A DNA stretch of 64,000 bases from an uncultured Oscillospiraceae bacterium (GCA_910584715.1 CAJUAN010000003.1:95361-159360), one strand, 5' to 3'. Shown: positions 1 through 9,144, counted from the stretch's first letter. Numbers and translations: made by a program. Notes: generated from the sequence alone by a model not told the origin.

Positions 1-938
1 GAAATAGAGCCTCTTGCGGCAAGCCACGCGCCCACTACGGCGACTCCCACATAGCCCAGGTTGCCCACGAACTGCATAATGGGCTGCATCATTCCCGACA
101 AGAACTGTGACAGCATTGCCGACTTGTAGAGTATGCGGTTGTCCCGCTCAAATTCCTCAAGGGAGCGTTCCTCCCGGTTGAACGCCTTGATGACAAGGTG
201 CCCGCCGTAGACCTCCTCCACCTGACCGTTTACGTGCCCAAGATACTCCTGCTGCTGCTTGAAGTATTTCTGTGACTTCTTTACCACAAGCATTACCAAA
301 ACAGTGGATATGGGCAGTATCAGCAGCGCGATAACGGTGAGTATCCCGCTTATGGAAAGCATCATCACCAGTACGCCTATGAGAGTAGTTACGGAGGTTA
401 TAAGCTGTGTAATGCTTTGGTTAAGGCTCATGCCCAGGGTGTCAACGTCGTTGGTAACCCTTGAAAGCACCTCGCCGTGGGTGTTGCTTTCGTAGTATTT
501 CATAGGTATGCGGTGTATCTTTTCGGAAATGTCCTTACGCATACGGTAGGTCATTTTCTGGGACACGCCCGACATCAGCCAGCCCTGTACGAACATGAAC
601 GAGCCGCTGAGAACGTACATACCCATAACGGTGAGAAGTATCCGGGCTATCTTGTCAAAATCCACGCCGCTTCCGCCACTGACCTTGCTCACAAGTCCGT
701 TGAATATCTCGGTAGTCGCGCCGCTTAGCACCTTTGGGCCCGCTATGTTGAATACAGTGCTGCCAACAGCGAATATCATAACCGCGATTATCGCCGCCTT
801 AAATGGCTTGACATAGTTCAACAGCTTGCGGAGAGTACCCTTGAAATCCTTTGCCTTTTCCATGGGAGGACCTCCTCCGGGGCCGTGAGGGCCGTGGGGT
901 CCCCGCCTCGGACGGTTCATAGGTCTGTTTTCAGCCAT
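1..938 (-). CDS. ABC exporter subunit B, membrane half (3' end beyond window)
   Basis: This is the second subunit of a heterodimeric multidrug-type ABC exporter. About 312 codons are visible and the protein runs off the left edge before its ATPase domain. The start is an ATG at 936-938, one base after the TGA of the upstream subunit, with AAAGGAGG inside the end of that gene. A Gly/Pro/His-rich tail opens the protein (RRGPHGPHGPGGG, about residues 10-25), as is common in the B chains of clostridial exporter pairs. Transmembrane segments follow, with the exporter-fold motif THGEVLSRVTNDVD (about residue 150) and a coupling-helix stretch near AFNREERSLEEF. Tight coupling to the neighbouring exporter gene and the MarR gene supports one efflux operon. 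The substrate is unknown. Confidence 0.9.
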   Translation of the reverse strand, partial: MAENRPMNRPRRGPHGPHGPGGGPPMEKAKDFKGTLRKLLNYVKPFKAAIIAVMIFAVGSTVFNIAGPKVLSGATTEIFNGLVSKVSGGSGVDFDKIARILLTVMGMYVLSGSFMFVQGWLMSGVSQKMTYRMRKDISEKIHRIPMKYYESNTHGEVLSRVTNDVDTLGMSLNQSITQLITSVTTLIGVLVMMLSISGILTVIALLILPISTVLVMLVVKKSQKYFKQQQEYLGHVNGQVEEVYGGHLVIKAFNREERSLEEFERDNRILYKSAMLSQFLSGMMQPIMQFVGNLGYVGVAVVGAWLAARGSI

Positions 939-939
939 A

Positions 940-3123
940 TCACTCAGCCTCCTTTCCGTTGCTGTCAGAAGCTTTTCTCCGCTTCAGTTCGTTTTCCGAA
1001 AGCTGGGACGAAGCTATCTGCTCGTATATCTCGCAGCTTTCGAGCAGCTCCTCATGAGTACCCATTCCCGCGATCCTGCCCTCGTCAAGGACTATGATCT
1101 TATCCGCATGAAGAATGGTGCTGATACGCTGTGCAACGATTATCACCGTTGAGTCGGCGACCTGTTCGGCGAGAGCCTTTCTCAGAGCCGCGTCTGTCTT
1201 GTAGTCCAACGCGGAAAAGCTGTCATCAAAAATGTAAATCTTAGGCTTTTTAACCACTGCTCTCGCAATGGAAAGCCGCTGCTTCTGTCCGCCCGAAACA
1301 TTGGTACCGCCTTGCGATATGGGGCTTTCGTACTGCTCGGGCTTAGCTTCGATAAAGTCCGTGGACTGTGCTATCGCCGCAGCCTCGCGGAGCTGTTCGT
1401 CGGAAGCGTTCTCGTCCCCGAAGCGGAGGTTTGAAGCGATAGTCCCGCTGAACAGGACGCCCTTCTGCGGCACAAGACCGATATTATCACGCAGATAATG
1501 CTGAGAGAGATCGCGTACGTCAGTACCGTCGATAGTTACCTTTCCCTCGGTAACGTCGAAAAAGCGGGGTATAAGATTTATCATCGTTGACTTTCCGCTG
1601 CCGGTGCTTCCGATTATAGCCGTGGTCTCGCCGGGGTTTGCGGTAAAGCTTATATGGTGCAGCACCTTTTCCTCCGAGTCGCCGTAGCTAAACGAAACGT
1701 CCTCAAACTTGACCCTGCCCTCGGTAATTCCGGAATCGGCGGCGTCAGTCTTGTCTCCTATAGACGGCTCGGTCTCAAGCACTTCGCTGATACGGTTCGC
1801 CGAAACCGAAGCTCTCGGCAGCATTATTGATATCATGGTCAGCATAAGGAAAGACATTACTATCTGCATTGTATAGGTCAGGAAAGCTATCATGTCGCCC
1901 ACCTGCATTTCGCCGTTGTCAATTCCCTTTGCGCCGAACCATACTATAAGCACGCTTATACCGTTCATTATAAGGGTCATGAAAGGCATCATGACCGTCA
2001 TCACGCGGTTGGTGAAAAGCTGGGTCTTCATAAGATTTTTATTCGCGGTATCGAAGCGTTCCTCCTCGTATTCCTCGCGGCTGAACGCCCTGATAACAGG
2101 AAGTCCCGTAAGTATCTCTCGTGTGACAAGGTTGAGGCGGTCGATAAGCTTCTGCATGATCTTGAATTTCGGCATTGCCACCGACATAAGCACCGCTACC
2201 AGCGCGAGTATAGCCGCGACCGCAATGAAGATTATCCAGCCCATTCCCGTACCTGTGCGCACTACCTTGATAACGCCGCCGATACCCATGATAGGCGCGT
2301 ACAAAACCATACGAAGTATCATAACGATGACCATCTGCACCTGCTGTATGTCGTTGGTGGAGCGGGTTATCAGCGAGGCTGTGGAGAACTTATCCATTTC
2401 CGCATTGGAAAAGGAAATCACCCTGCGGAATATCTTTTCGCGGACGTTCATACCGAACAGCGCGCCAAGCTGCGCCGCGAGAAATCCGACTACTATTGTA
2501 ACTGTCATTATCAGCAGGGACATTCCCAGCATTTTGGCTCCCGTGCCGAAAATGTAGCTCATTCTCAGAGAATCCATGTCGGTACCCTGCGCTTCAAGCT
2601 CGCTTCTGGCAAAGCCTATCGCCATTTGCGAGAGCATAACGTCGCTGTAGCCCTCAAACTGCCGGTTTATTTCCTCGATCATCGGCGCCCGCTGTTCCTC
2701 CGGCATTGCAAGCAAAGCGTCCGTAAGCGTCATTCCTTCGGGTATCTGCACACCCTCCGGCAGCATTGAGCTGTCCGCGTTGTCAAGAGCGTACACTACC
2801 GCCGCGGGGTAGACGACAGCTCCTTCGGCAAGCTCTTTAGCGTCTTTGCCGGAAACATTTACAAGTCTTGCGGAATTGCCGCCTTGTTCATAATCGTACC
2901 ATTCTTGAATGCCATCATCAAACATAAGCAGCTTTTCAAAGCTTTTTCCGCTTATTTCGTCAAGAGCGGCTGTCTCCACGCCGCCCTGTTGGATACCCAC
3001 GTCCACAATGTCTGAGGTGTACTGGGGCAGCGCAAGGTCGCAGAAGGCCTGAACTATCAGCAGCGCCACTATCAGCGGTATCCACATTGCGGACTTGCCA
3101 AGGTGTTTAAGCATTTTTATCAT
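940..3123 (-). CDS. ABC exporter subunit A (fused membrane and ATPase domains)
   Basis: This 727-residue exporter has an N-terminal helix, an extracytoplasmic insertion of roughly 150 residues between helices 1 and 2, the rest of the six-helix domain, and a C-terminal ATPase. Walker A is GSTGSGKST (about residue 505), the signature is VSGGQKQRLS and Walker B is IYIFDDSFSALD, where the residue after Walker B is S rather than the catalytic E. That suggests a degenerate ATP site completed by the partner subunit. An upstream frame extends to 3177, but AGGAGG sits eight bases before the ATG at 3121-3123, so this start is preferred. It overlaps the MarR gene by 17 bases, which implies translational coupling. 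The large loop between helices 1 and 2 is frequent in Firmicutes exporter pairs. The substrate is not predictable. Confidence 0.93.
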   Translation of the reverse strand: MIKMLKHLGKSAMWIPLIVALLIVQAFCDLALPQYTSDIVDVGIQQGGVETAALDEISGKSFEKLLMFDDGIQEWYDYEQGGNSARLVNVSGKDAKELAEGAVVYPAAVVYALDNADSSMLPEGVQIPEGMTLTDALLAMPEEQRAPMIEEINRQFEGYSDVMLSQMAIGFARSELEAQGTDMDSLRMSYIFGTGAKMLGMSLLIMTVTIVVGFLAAQLGALFGMNVREKIFRRVISFSNAEMDKFSTASLITRSTNDIQQVQMVIVMILRMVLYAPIMGIGGVIKVVRTGTGMGWIIFIAVAAILALVAVLMSVAMPKFKIMQKLIDRLNLVTREILTGLPVIRAFSREEYEEERFDTANKNLMKTQLFTNRVMTVMMPFMTLIMNGISVLIVWFGAKGIDNGEMQVGDMIAFLTYTMQIVMSFLMLTMISIMLPRASVSANRISEVLETEPSIGDKTDAADSGITEGRVKFEDVSFSYGDSEEKVLHHISFTANPGETTAIIGSTGSGKSTMINLIPRFFDVTEGKVTIDGTDVRDLSQHYLRDNIGLVPQKGVLFSGTIASNLRFGDENASDEQLREAAAIAQSTDFIEAKPEQYESPISQGGTNVSGGQKQRLSIARAVVKKPKIYIFDDSFSALDYKTDAALRKALAEQVADSTVIIVAQRISTILHADKIIVLDEGRIAGMGTHEELLESCEIYEQIASSQLSENELKRRKASDSNGKEAE

Positions 3124-3586
3124 CTGACCGATCCTCCTTGTCATAAATATATTCAGACATAATGTTAAGCAATTCATTATAGAGGACGTTGAATTCCCGC
3201 AGGTGCTCCTCTCCCATTTTATCGCCTATGTGCTCCATAAGTCCGATAAACCCTTTGTGAGCGGCGTCGAGAAGCCTTTCGCCGTTTTCCGTAAGTCTCA
3301 CCATAGTGCTGCGGCGGTTGAAAGCGTTCACGCGGCGTTCGATAAGACCTCGCTCCTCAAGGGATTTGAGCATTCTCGACACTGCCGGGGGAGTAACCTC
3401 CAGGGCCGCGGCAATGTGCGAGACCGATATGCCGTCCTCACTGTCGCTTTCGCTGATAATATTCATTGTGCAGAATTCGCTGTGCGAGATCCCGAGCTTC
3501 CACGGCAGGCGTACCATAAGCTGCCTCATTCTGTGGAACCTTTCGGCAAGCTCAAAATCCTCCGCCGTGCCTCCGTTTGCATTCAT
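3107..3586 (-). CDS. MarR-family transcriptional regulator
   Basis: The 159-residue protein carries a winged helix: the recognition region is HIAAALEVTPPAVSRMLKSL, followed by a wing at RRVNAFNRRSTMVRLT. The length is normal for a MarR dimer with flanking helices. It is the first gene of an operon with the two ABC exporter genes, overlapping the first of them. That is the standard arrangement for a ligand-released repressor of an efflux pump. A GGAG sits about ten bases before the ATG. A consensus promoter lies upstream with an inverted repeat at the expected transcription start, consistent with autorepression. The ligand is unknown. Confidence 0.93.
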   Translation of the reverse strand: MNANGGTAEDFELAERFHRMRQLMVRLPWKLGISHSEFCTMNIISESDSEDGISVSHIAAALEVTPPAVSRMLKSLEERGLIERRVNAFNRRSTMVRLTENGERLLDAAHKGFIGLMEHIGDKMGEEHLREFNVLYNELLNIMSEYIYDKEDRSDDKNA

Positions 3587-3615
3587 TCCGGCTTCACTCC
3601 TATCGTTTAAACTCT

Positions 3616-3633
3616 TAACATTGTTATCTGTTA
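3616..3633. promoter_or_regulatory. Candidate MarR operator
   Basis: An inverted repeat TAACA-8-TGTTA lies just downstream of the -10 box, over the predicted transcription start of the MarR/ABC operon. The spacing suits a winged-helix dimer. Its role as the autoregulatory site is inferred from position only. Confidence 0.45.
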
Positions 3634-3636
3634 TGT

Positions 3637-3664
3637 ATTATACCACGTCTGTTTTTGTTGTCAA
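3637..3664 (-). promoter_or_regulatory. Promoter of the MarR-ABC exporter operon
   Basis: A perfect TTGACA (3659-3664) and TATAAT (3637-3642) are separated by 16 bp and point into the MarR gene. Confidence 0.8.
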
Positions 3665-3761
3665 TAGACAAAAGAAAGTTTCATCGTTTTAACACATTGT
3701 ACAAATTTCAGAAAGCTTTGTTAATATCCTGTACATTTTTATGCATTGGCACAACATGAAG

Positions 3762-4640
3762 CTAATACTGCTCTTCTTTTCTGTACCCGGAAGGAGTTAT
3801 GCCCATGCGTTTTTTAAAAAGCCTGCTGAAGTAATTCACATCGTCAAATCCGCACTTTCCCGCCGTCTCGGCTATAGACAGGCGCGTACTCTTTAAAAGC
3901 ATACAGGCGTGATTTATCCGCAGATCAATCATATATTCGAGAGGAGAAGCGTTATACGCTTTTCTGAAAATACGCATGAAATGCCTTTCGGAATAATGGG
4001 AAAGCTCCGCAAGCTGCCCCGCGGATATATCCTCCGTAAAGTGATTTTCCATATACGAGACCGCCTTTGCAATATTCACCACGTCTTGCTTGTCATCGCC
4101 GCCGTCAAAGCTGTACAGCCTTGAAAGGGTTACCGCAAGATGTGCAAACTGTGAGACAAGCATAGTCTTTCTGCATTCTTCCCCGCTTTGGTACTCCCGC
4201 AGCATATCGTCCAGAAGCCGCTTTACCGCCTTGTAATTCTCATGTTTCAGCCTGAGCCTGCTCCTGAAGCTTTGCTCCTTGGTAATATGAGGTTCAAGCA
4301 CGAAAAGCGCCTGATATCCCGCGCCGGTCATAATGTCCGGCAAGGCTGAAAACATCTCATTGTGGCGGTACATTATATTGCATATGCGAAAATTTTCGGG
4401 ATTCTTGTAGCCGTGAACCGTATCGTTTCCGACAACAAAAACGTCGCCTTTTTCAATTGCGTACTCCTCGCTGTTCACCACATGTACGGCGCTTCCCTCC
4501 GTGACTATCACAAGCTCGTTGAAGTCGCGGTGGCAATGCAAGTAAAGCTCCTGATCGTGCCAGCCGTACTGAATAAAAAAAGGGAAGTCCGCATCGTTGG
4601 TAAACCAGCTCAGGTATGCTTCCGTAACATTATTTCCCAT
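3762..4640 (-). CDS. AraC-family regulator with cupin sensor domain
   Basis: The 292-residue regulator has an N-terminal cupin-like effector domain (HCHRDFNELVIVTEG, about residues 35-50) and a C-terminal pair of helix-turn-helix units (AGQLAELSHYSERHFMRIFR, then SIAETAGKCGFDDVNYFSRL and the signature GITPSGYR). The frame is open further upstream, but a TTGAAA-17-TATAAT promoter ends at 4666, so an extended start would lie outside the transcript. GGGAG nine bases before the ATG at 4638-4640 fixes the start. It is divergent from the GH43/GH5 pair with promoters about 50 bp apart, so it most likely senses a plant-derived sugar and activates those genes. The ligand is inferred, not seen. Confidence 0.92.
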   Translation of the reverse strand: MGNNVTEAYLSWFTNDADFPFFIQYGWHDQELYLHCHRDFNELVIVTEGSAVHVVNSEEYAIEKGDVFVVGNDTVHGYKNPENFRICNIMYRHNEMFSALPDIMTGAGYQALFVLEPHITKEQSFRSRLRLKHENYKAVKRLLDDMLREYQSGEECRKTMLVSQFAHLAVTLSRLYSFDGGDDKQDVVNIAKAVSYMENHFTEDISAGQLAELSHYSERHFMRIFRKAYNASPLEYMIDLRINHACMLLKSTRLSIAETAGKCGFDDVNYFSRLFKKRMGITPSGYRKEEQY

Positions 4641-4665
4641 CAAAATCATCTCCCGTACCACATAT

Positions 4666-4694
4666 ATTATACCGCACTTTATTAGCACTTTCAA
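4666..4694 (-). promoter_or_regulatory. Promoter of the AraC regulator
   Basis: TTGAAA (4689-4694), a 17-bp spacer and TATAAT (4666-4671) lie upstream of the regulator. Transcription from here would begin near 4660, giving a leader of about 20 bases. Confidence 0.75.
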
Positions 4695-4744
4695 GACATA
4701 CAGAATTTTTTTCAGCACAAAACCGCCATGATTTGCTCTGCGCC

Positions 4745-4773
4745 TTGAATAATCTGACATAATAATGTATAAT
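4745..4773 (+). promoter_or_regulatory. Promoter of the GH43-GH5 operon
   Basis: TTGAAT (4745-4750), a 17-bp spacer and TATAAT (4768-4773) lie about 30 bases before the GH43 start. The interval shared with the divergent AraC promoter is the likely regulator-binding region. Confidence 0.75.
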
Positions 4774-4802
4774 ATTTTTAAACAGATGAAAGGAGCTACG
4801 CT

Positions 4803-6149
4803 ATGCCGAATCCGTATTTACCGTCCTGGGAGTATATCCCCGACGGCGAACCGAGAGTTTTTGGAGACCGTATATACGTTTACGGTTCACACGATAACGC
4901 AGGTTCTGTAAAGTTCTGCGACTACGTTCTCAAATGCTGGAGCGCGCCGCTTGATAACCTCAACGACTGGGTATGCCACGGAGATATCTTCCGTACGCGC
5001 GAAACAGCCGACTATCCCTCCGATACAGACTGGACAAACGAGTCAAACTATCTTTACGCTCCAGATGTAGTGGAAAAGGACGGAAAGTACTACTTGTACG
5101 CCTACATAATTAACTCGATAGGCTGCGTTGCGGTAAGCGACATACCCGAAGGACCGTTCAGGCTGCTGTCTAAATACAAATATACCATTCCCGACGAAAT
5201 ATGTTGCAACGGCTGGTTCATAGACCCCGGAGTGCTTGTTGACGACGACGGCAGAACATACATATACTGCGGCTATGAACGCTCCTTTATGGCTGAGATA
5301 AACAGCGACAATATGTACGAAGTGCTTGACGGAACGTGTATTGAACACATTATTCCCATAGAAAAAACCGAGGATTTTCCCGACGAGGACGGTTTGTTCT
5401 TTGAAGCCTGCTCACCGCGGAAGGTTGGGGATACCTACTACCTGATATATTCCCCGAAGCAGGGAAGCAGGCTTGCATACGCGACCTCAGACAAGCCTAC
5501 GGGACCTTTCAGGTATCGCGGCTATATAGTTGACAACGGCGCAGATTATCCCGGCGGCAACGATCACGGCTCTATCGTCCAAGTAAACGGACAGTGGTAC
5601 ATTTTCTACCACCGCATGACGAACGGTACTATAATGTCCCGCCGCGGCTGCGCCGAAAAAATAACTATTCTGCCCGACGGCACTATCCCTACCGTGGAAA
5701 TGACATCTCTCGGCTTTGAGGATTCGCTCGACCCTTATAAGATCACTCCCGCCGAGATAGCCTGCGTACTTAAAGGCGGGGCTGTCGTTACGGAGAAAAA
5801 CGTGTTTGAACGCGTCGTGACCAATATTGCGGAGGACTGCGTTATCGGCTATAAATACTTTGATTTCGGGGACGACTTCGGCAGCAAAACCATGGAGCTT
5901 TCCGTAAACGTGTGCGGCACGGGCTGCGACAGTATCCTGCACGTTCTTATCGACAGCGAGGACGGCGACGAGATAGGACAGATCCGGATAGGAAGAAACG
6001 GCGGCGCGGTTACCGAAAGAGTCACAGCTGTTACGGGCAGACACAGTGTTTTCTTTAAGGTCTCGACGGAATATCCTCACGACTGGTCGGGAGAATCTTT
6101 CAGAAGCAGATGCCTTTTTGAATTAAAATCGTTTGTATTTATGAAGTAA
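4803..6149 (+). CDS. GH43 family glycoside hydrolase (arabinofuranosidase/beta-xylosidase type)
   Basis: The 448-residue protein has no signal peptide, so it should act on imported oligosaccharides in the cytoplasm. The N-terminus NPYLPSWEYIPDGEPRVFGD carries the GH43 catalytic base (Asp14). The pKa-modulating Asp lies in APDVVEKDGKYYLYAY (about residue 88), and the acid Glu is near residue 201 in FFEACSPR. A NDHGSIVQVNGQWYIFYHR motif completes the five-bladed propeller. The C-terminal part (about 310-448) looks like an accessory beta-sandwich. AAAGGAG stands seven bases before the ATG. It is the first gene after the AraC divergon, 13 bases before the GH5 gene. GH43 substrates are arabinoxylan, arabinan or xylo-oligosaccharides; which one cannot be read from sequence. 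Confidence 0.93.
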   Translation: MPNPYLPSWEYIPDGEPRVFGDRIYVYGSHDNAGSVKFCDYVLKCWSAPLDNLNDWVCHGDIFRTRETADYPSDTDWTNESNYLYAPDVVEKDGKYYLYAYIINSIGCVAVSDIPEGPFRLLSKYKYTIPDEICCNGWFIDPGVLVDDDGRTYIYCGYERSFMAEINSDNMYEVLDGTCIEHIIPIEKTEDFPDEDGLFFEACSPRKVGDTYYLIYSPKQGSRLAYATSDKPTGPFRYRGYIVDNGADYPGGNDHGSIVQVNGQWYIFYHRMTNGTIMSRRGCAEKITILPDGTIPTVEMTSLGFEDSLDPYKITPAEIACVLKGGAVVTEKNVFERVVTNIAEDCVIGYKYFDFGDDFGSKTMELSVNVCGTGCDSILHVLIDSEDGDEIGQIRIGRNGGAVTERVTAVTGRHSVFFKVSTEYPHDWSGESFRSRCLFELKSFVFMK

Positions 6150-6162
6150 GGAGATTGGTAAA

Positions 6163-7323
6163 ATGTTTAAATTCGCACGTTTGAAAAGGTTCATTGCGGC
6201 AGCGACGGCATTATGCGCCTTTACAGCCGGATTGTGCGGCTGTAATGTCGAGGCAAAGGAAAAAATGAGAGACATAACGACTATGGAGGTCGTTCAGGAA
6301 ATGGGGCTGGGTATCAATCTTGGCAACACATTTGAAAGCAGCGGAAGCTGGATATCAAATACGAGCGTAACCAACTATGAAACCGGCTGGGGAAGTCCGG
6401 TCATTACACAGGAAATGATACAGGGCTACAAGGACTGCGGTTTCGGAGTACTGCGCGTTCCGGTGGCGTGGTCGAATATGATGGGCGAGAACTATACCAT
6501 TAACCCCTCTTATCTTGCAAGGGTAAAACAGGTTGTTGACTGGGCGCTTGAATGCGATATGTACGTTATATTGAATATTCACTGGGACGGCGGCTGGTGG
6601 ACAGGATTTGCCAAGGACGATCAGCGCAGCGAGTGCTTTGTAAAATACGAGCGTGTCTGGGAGCAGCTTACAAAAGCGTTCAAAAATTACGGCGACAAGC
6701 TTATGTTCGAGTCTCTCAACGAAGAGGGAGGCTGGGAAGACATATGGAATCGTTACACCAATCAAGGAAACAAGAAAAAATCTTTCAGCTTACTGAATGA
6801 CATCAATCAGAAGTTTGTGGATATCGTACGCGACTCCGGCGGGAACAATGCAAAGCGTCACTTGCTGATTGCCGGATACAATACCGATATAGAGCTTACC
6901 TGTGACTCCGCCTTTAAAATGCCCGAGGATCCCGCGGGACGCTGTGCTGTTTCGGTGCATTACTATATTCCGTCTACCTTTGCAATACTTGAAAAGGACG
7001 CAAGCTGGGGCAAGGCACAGACAGAATGGGGAAGTGAAAGCGACGTTGCGGAGCTTAACAAGTATATGGATATGATGAAGACCAATTTTGTTGACAAGGG
7101 CATTCCCGTAATAATCGGCGAATACGGTACGTCAACCAAAAATAAAACTCCTCAAATGGTAAGGAAGTACCTTTCCTCCGTATGCGAAGCCGGTTATACC
7201 CGCGGAATGTGCCCGGTGCTTTGGGATATCACCGATGTTTTCTACAAAAGGTCAGAGGCAAAGTTTATTGATCCCAAGCTTCTGAAAGAGCTTATGAATG
7301 TTAAGAAACTTGAGCGCAAATAA
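6163..7323 (+). CDS. GH5 family endoglucanase, lipoprotein
   Basis: The 386-residue protein begins with a lipoprotein signal: basic start, hydrophobic stretch and lipobox LCGC at about residue 27, so it is tethered outside the membrane. The GH5 (clan A) landmarks are present: GLGINLGNTFE, an Asn-Glu acid/base pair at 186-187 (SLNEEGGW), VHYYIPSTF, and the nucleophile Glu near residue 320 in IIGEYGTS. No carbohydrate-binding or dockerin module is visible, so this is a single-domain enzyme likely to cut beta-1,4-glucan or glucomannan at the surface. GGAG is placed nine bases before the ATG. It shares an operon with the GH43 gene, giving external cleavage followed by internal processing. A terminator-like stem follows. 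Confidence 0.93.
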   Translation: MFKFARLKRFIAAATALCAFTAGLCGCNVEAKEKMRDITTMEVVQEMGLGINLGNTFESSGSWISNTSVTNYETGWGSPVITQEMIQGYKDCGFGVLRVPVAWSNMMGENYTINPSYLARVKQVVDWALECDMYVILNIHWDGGWWTGFAKDDQRSECFVKYERVWEQLTKAFKNYGDKLMFESLNEEGGWEDIWNRYTNQGNKKKSFSLLNDINQKFVDIVRDSGGNNAKRHLLIAGYNTDIELTCDSAFKMPEDPAGRCAVSVHYYIPSTFAILEKDASWGKAQTEWGSESDVAELNKYMDMMKTNFVDKGIPVIIGEYGTSTKNKTPQMVRKYLSSVCEAGYTRGMCPVLWDITDVFYKRSEAKFIDPKLLKELMNVKKLERK

Positions 7324-7398
7324 GTTTTATGCCGATCTTGTTTTTCTTGGTAATATATTTTACCCCAAAGCGATAATGCATATTTACAAATTCACATT

Positions 7399-7435
7399 AA
7401 AAACTCCTGCGGATCATATATTTGCAGGAGTTTTT
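7399..7435 (+). terminator. Rho-independent terminator after GH5
   Basis: Arms AAAAACTCCTGC and GCAGGAGTTTTT (12 bp) with a 13-base loop end in a T run, 75 bases after the GH5 stop. Confidence 0.8.
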
Positions 7436-7533
7436 GATGAATATAATTTAAAAAACGGTTTTGAGGAAATTAAGTAAAGTACAAAATCTGCGCTTACCAA
7501 AATTGCTTATTGCAAAGATTTTTAAAAAACCTA

Positions 7534-7562
7534 TTGCATTTTAAAAGAAAACATGGTATAAT
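7534..7562 (+). promoter_or_regulatory. Promoter of tRNA-Arg
   Basis: TTGCAT (7534-7539), a 17-bp spacer and TATAAT (7557-7562) end ten bases before the tRNA. Confidence 0.75.
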
Positions 7563-7571
7563 AAAGCATAC

Positions 7572-7646
7572 GCCTCCATAGTTAAATGGATATAATAAAC
7601 CCCTCCTAAGGGTTAGTTGTGAGTTCGATTCTCGCTGGGGGTGCCA
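7572..7646 (+). tRNA. tRNA-Arg (anticodon CCT)
   Basis: A full cloverleaf can be drawn. The acceptor stem is GCCTCCA/TGGGGGT with two G-U pairs, the D stem is the AT-rich GTTA/TAAT, and the anticodon stem AACCC/GGGTT holds loop CTCCTAA (anticodon CCT, reading AGG). A 4-base variable loop precedes the T stem GTGAG/CTCGC with loop TTCGATT. The discriminator is G and CCA is encoded. A promoter lies directly upstream. A short GGTAC/GTACC stem follows at once, without a clear T run. Confidence 0.95.
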
Positions 7647-8022
7647 GGTACGTGATTTGTACCGATGCAAACGTCTTCGCATTCATACGGAGACATTTGA
7701 TTTTTACGCTGAAATAAATTAACAATAAGCTCAATAAAAATACAAGCTTTTATGATATAATTATTGCAGGTTGCGAAGATGCGTAACTTTCGCAATTACA
7801 TATCACACGGCATATCGCTTATTTTATTGCCTTTAATATATTAATCCGGCGCATACTTAAAACAAAACAGCTTTGACTTTTTACCGCCGCCGGATCAGAA
7901 TATTGAATTAACCGGAAAGATCCCCGCAAACCCTGTTAACAGCAGATTTGCGGGGATTTAAAGTACATCTCGTACAACACTGTACTACGCCCAAAACAAT
8001 AAAAACAAAGGAGGACATTTTT
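7647..8022. other. Intergenic stretch with no gene seen
   Basis: No reading frame with a ribosome site was found. It holds a 7-bp inverted repeat (TTGCGAA / TTCGCAA, about 7770-7795) and a strong stem at 7920-7957 just before the aldo/keto reductase leader. Confidence 0.6.
7920..7957 (+). terminator. Strong stem-loop before the aldo/keto reductase
   Basis: Arms ATCCCCGCAAA and TTTGCGGGGAT (11 bp) with a 16-base loop and only a weak T tail. It could end tRNA-region transcripts or structure the leader of the next gene. Confidence 0.5.
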
Positions 8023-9144
8023 ATGAACGCAAAAAAATTAGGGTTCGGTCTTATGCGTCTGCCGCTTACAGACCCGTCTGACAGCGCAAAAATAGACTTT
8101 GAAAGGCTGTGCAAAATGGCAGACAGGTACATGGAGACCGGGTTTAATTACTTTGATACGGCGGCTCCATATCACAACGGAGGCAACAGCGAGACTGCTT
8201 TCCGTGAGTGCGTTGCAAAGCGTTACCCTCGTGATTCCTATACGATCACCGATAAGCTTTCTTTATTTATTGTACAGAAAGCGGAGGACTTGGAAGGCTT
8301 TTTTAACAGCCAGCTTGAGCGCTGCGGCTCAGGTTATTTTGATTATTATCTGCTTCACGCTATGAACAAATACTATCTCGATATGGCTGAACGTATCGGA
8401 GCGTTTGATTTTGCCGCCTGTAAAAAGGAGGAGGGAAAAATCAAGCACATAGGATTTTCCTTTCACGATAAAGCCGACATACTGGACGAAATTTTAACAA
8501 AGCACCCTGAAATGGAGTACGTACAGCTTCAGATCAATTACCTTGATTGGGAAGACCCCGACGTACAGTCCAAAAAATGCTATGAGGTGTGCGTAAAGCA
8601 CGGCAAACCGGTCATCGTAATGGAACCGGTCAAAGGCGGACTTCTCTCCAACGTGCCGGAAGAAGCTGAAAAGCTTTTGAAAAGCGCTGATCCCAATAGT
8701 TCGGCTGCGTCATGGGCTATACGTTACGCTGCTTCACTCGAAAATGTCGTAATGGTTTTATCGGGCATGAGCAACGAGGAACAAATGGAGGATAATATAT
8801 CATTCATGCATGACTTCAAGCCCCTGACGGAAAGCGAAAGGCAAATGATGCTCAATGCCGCTGAAATAATCCGCTCAAAAGAACGTATAGCGTGTACAGG
8901 GTGCCGCTACTGCACGGACGGCTGTCCTCAAAAAATTGCTATTCCCGACATATTCAGATTTATGAACGAGATAAGTAAATTCGGAAGCTCCCGCATTGCA
9001 GCCGCAAAAGGCGCTTACGCTGATCGAATAAAAACGTCCGGAAAGGCGTCCGACTGTATAGGCTGCGGTCAGTGCGAAGAGCATTGCCCCCAGCATCTCA
9101 CAATCATAAAACATCTGAGAGAAGCGGCAGAGGAGCTTGAATAA
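8023..9144 (+). CDS. Aldo/keto reductase with C-terminal 4Fe-4S ferredoxin domain
   Basis: The 373-residue cytoplasmic oxidoreductase has an NAD(P)-dependent TIM barrel: LGFGLMRLPL, the active-site region FDTAAPYHNGGNSE (Asp and Tyr of the catalytic tetrad) and IGFSFHDK. At its end are two cysteine clusters, CTGCRYCTDGCPQ (about residue 291) and CIGCGQCEEHCPQ (about residue 344), the pattern of a two-cluster ferredoxin. This fused family is common in anaerobes; the physiological substrate is generally unknown. The frame is open from 7948, but AAAGGAGG nine bases before the ATG at 8023 fixes the start. It lies 70 bases before the ECF transporter gene, with no terminator seen between them. Confidence 0.92.
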   Translation: MNAKKLGFGLMRLPLTDPSDSAKIDFERLCKMADRYMETGFNYFDTAAPYHNGGNSETAFRECVAKRYPRDSYTITDKLSLFIVQKAEDLEGFFNSQLERCGSGYFDYYLLHAMNKYYLDMAERIGAFDFAACKKEEGKIKHIGFSFHDKADILDEILTKHPEMEYVQLQINYLDWEDPDVQSKKCYEVCVKHGKPVIVMEPVKGGLLSNVPEEAEKLLKSADPNSSAASWAIRYAASLENVVMVLSGMSNEEQMEDNISFMHDFKPLTESERQMMLNAAEIIRSKERIACTGCRYCTDGCPQKIAIPDIFRFMNEISKFGSSRIAAAKGAYADRIKTSGKASDCIGCGQCEEHCPQHLTIIKHLREAAEELE

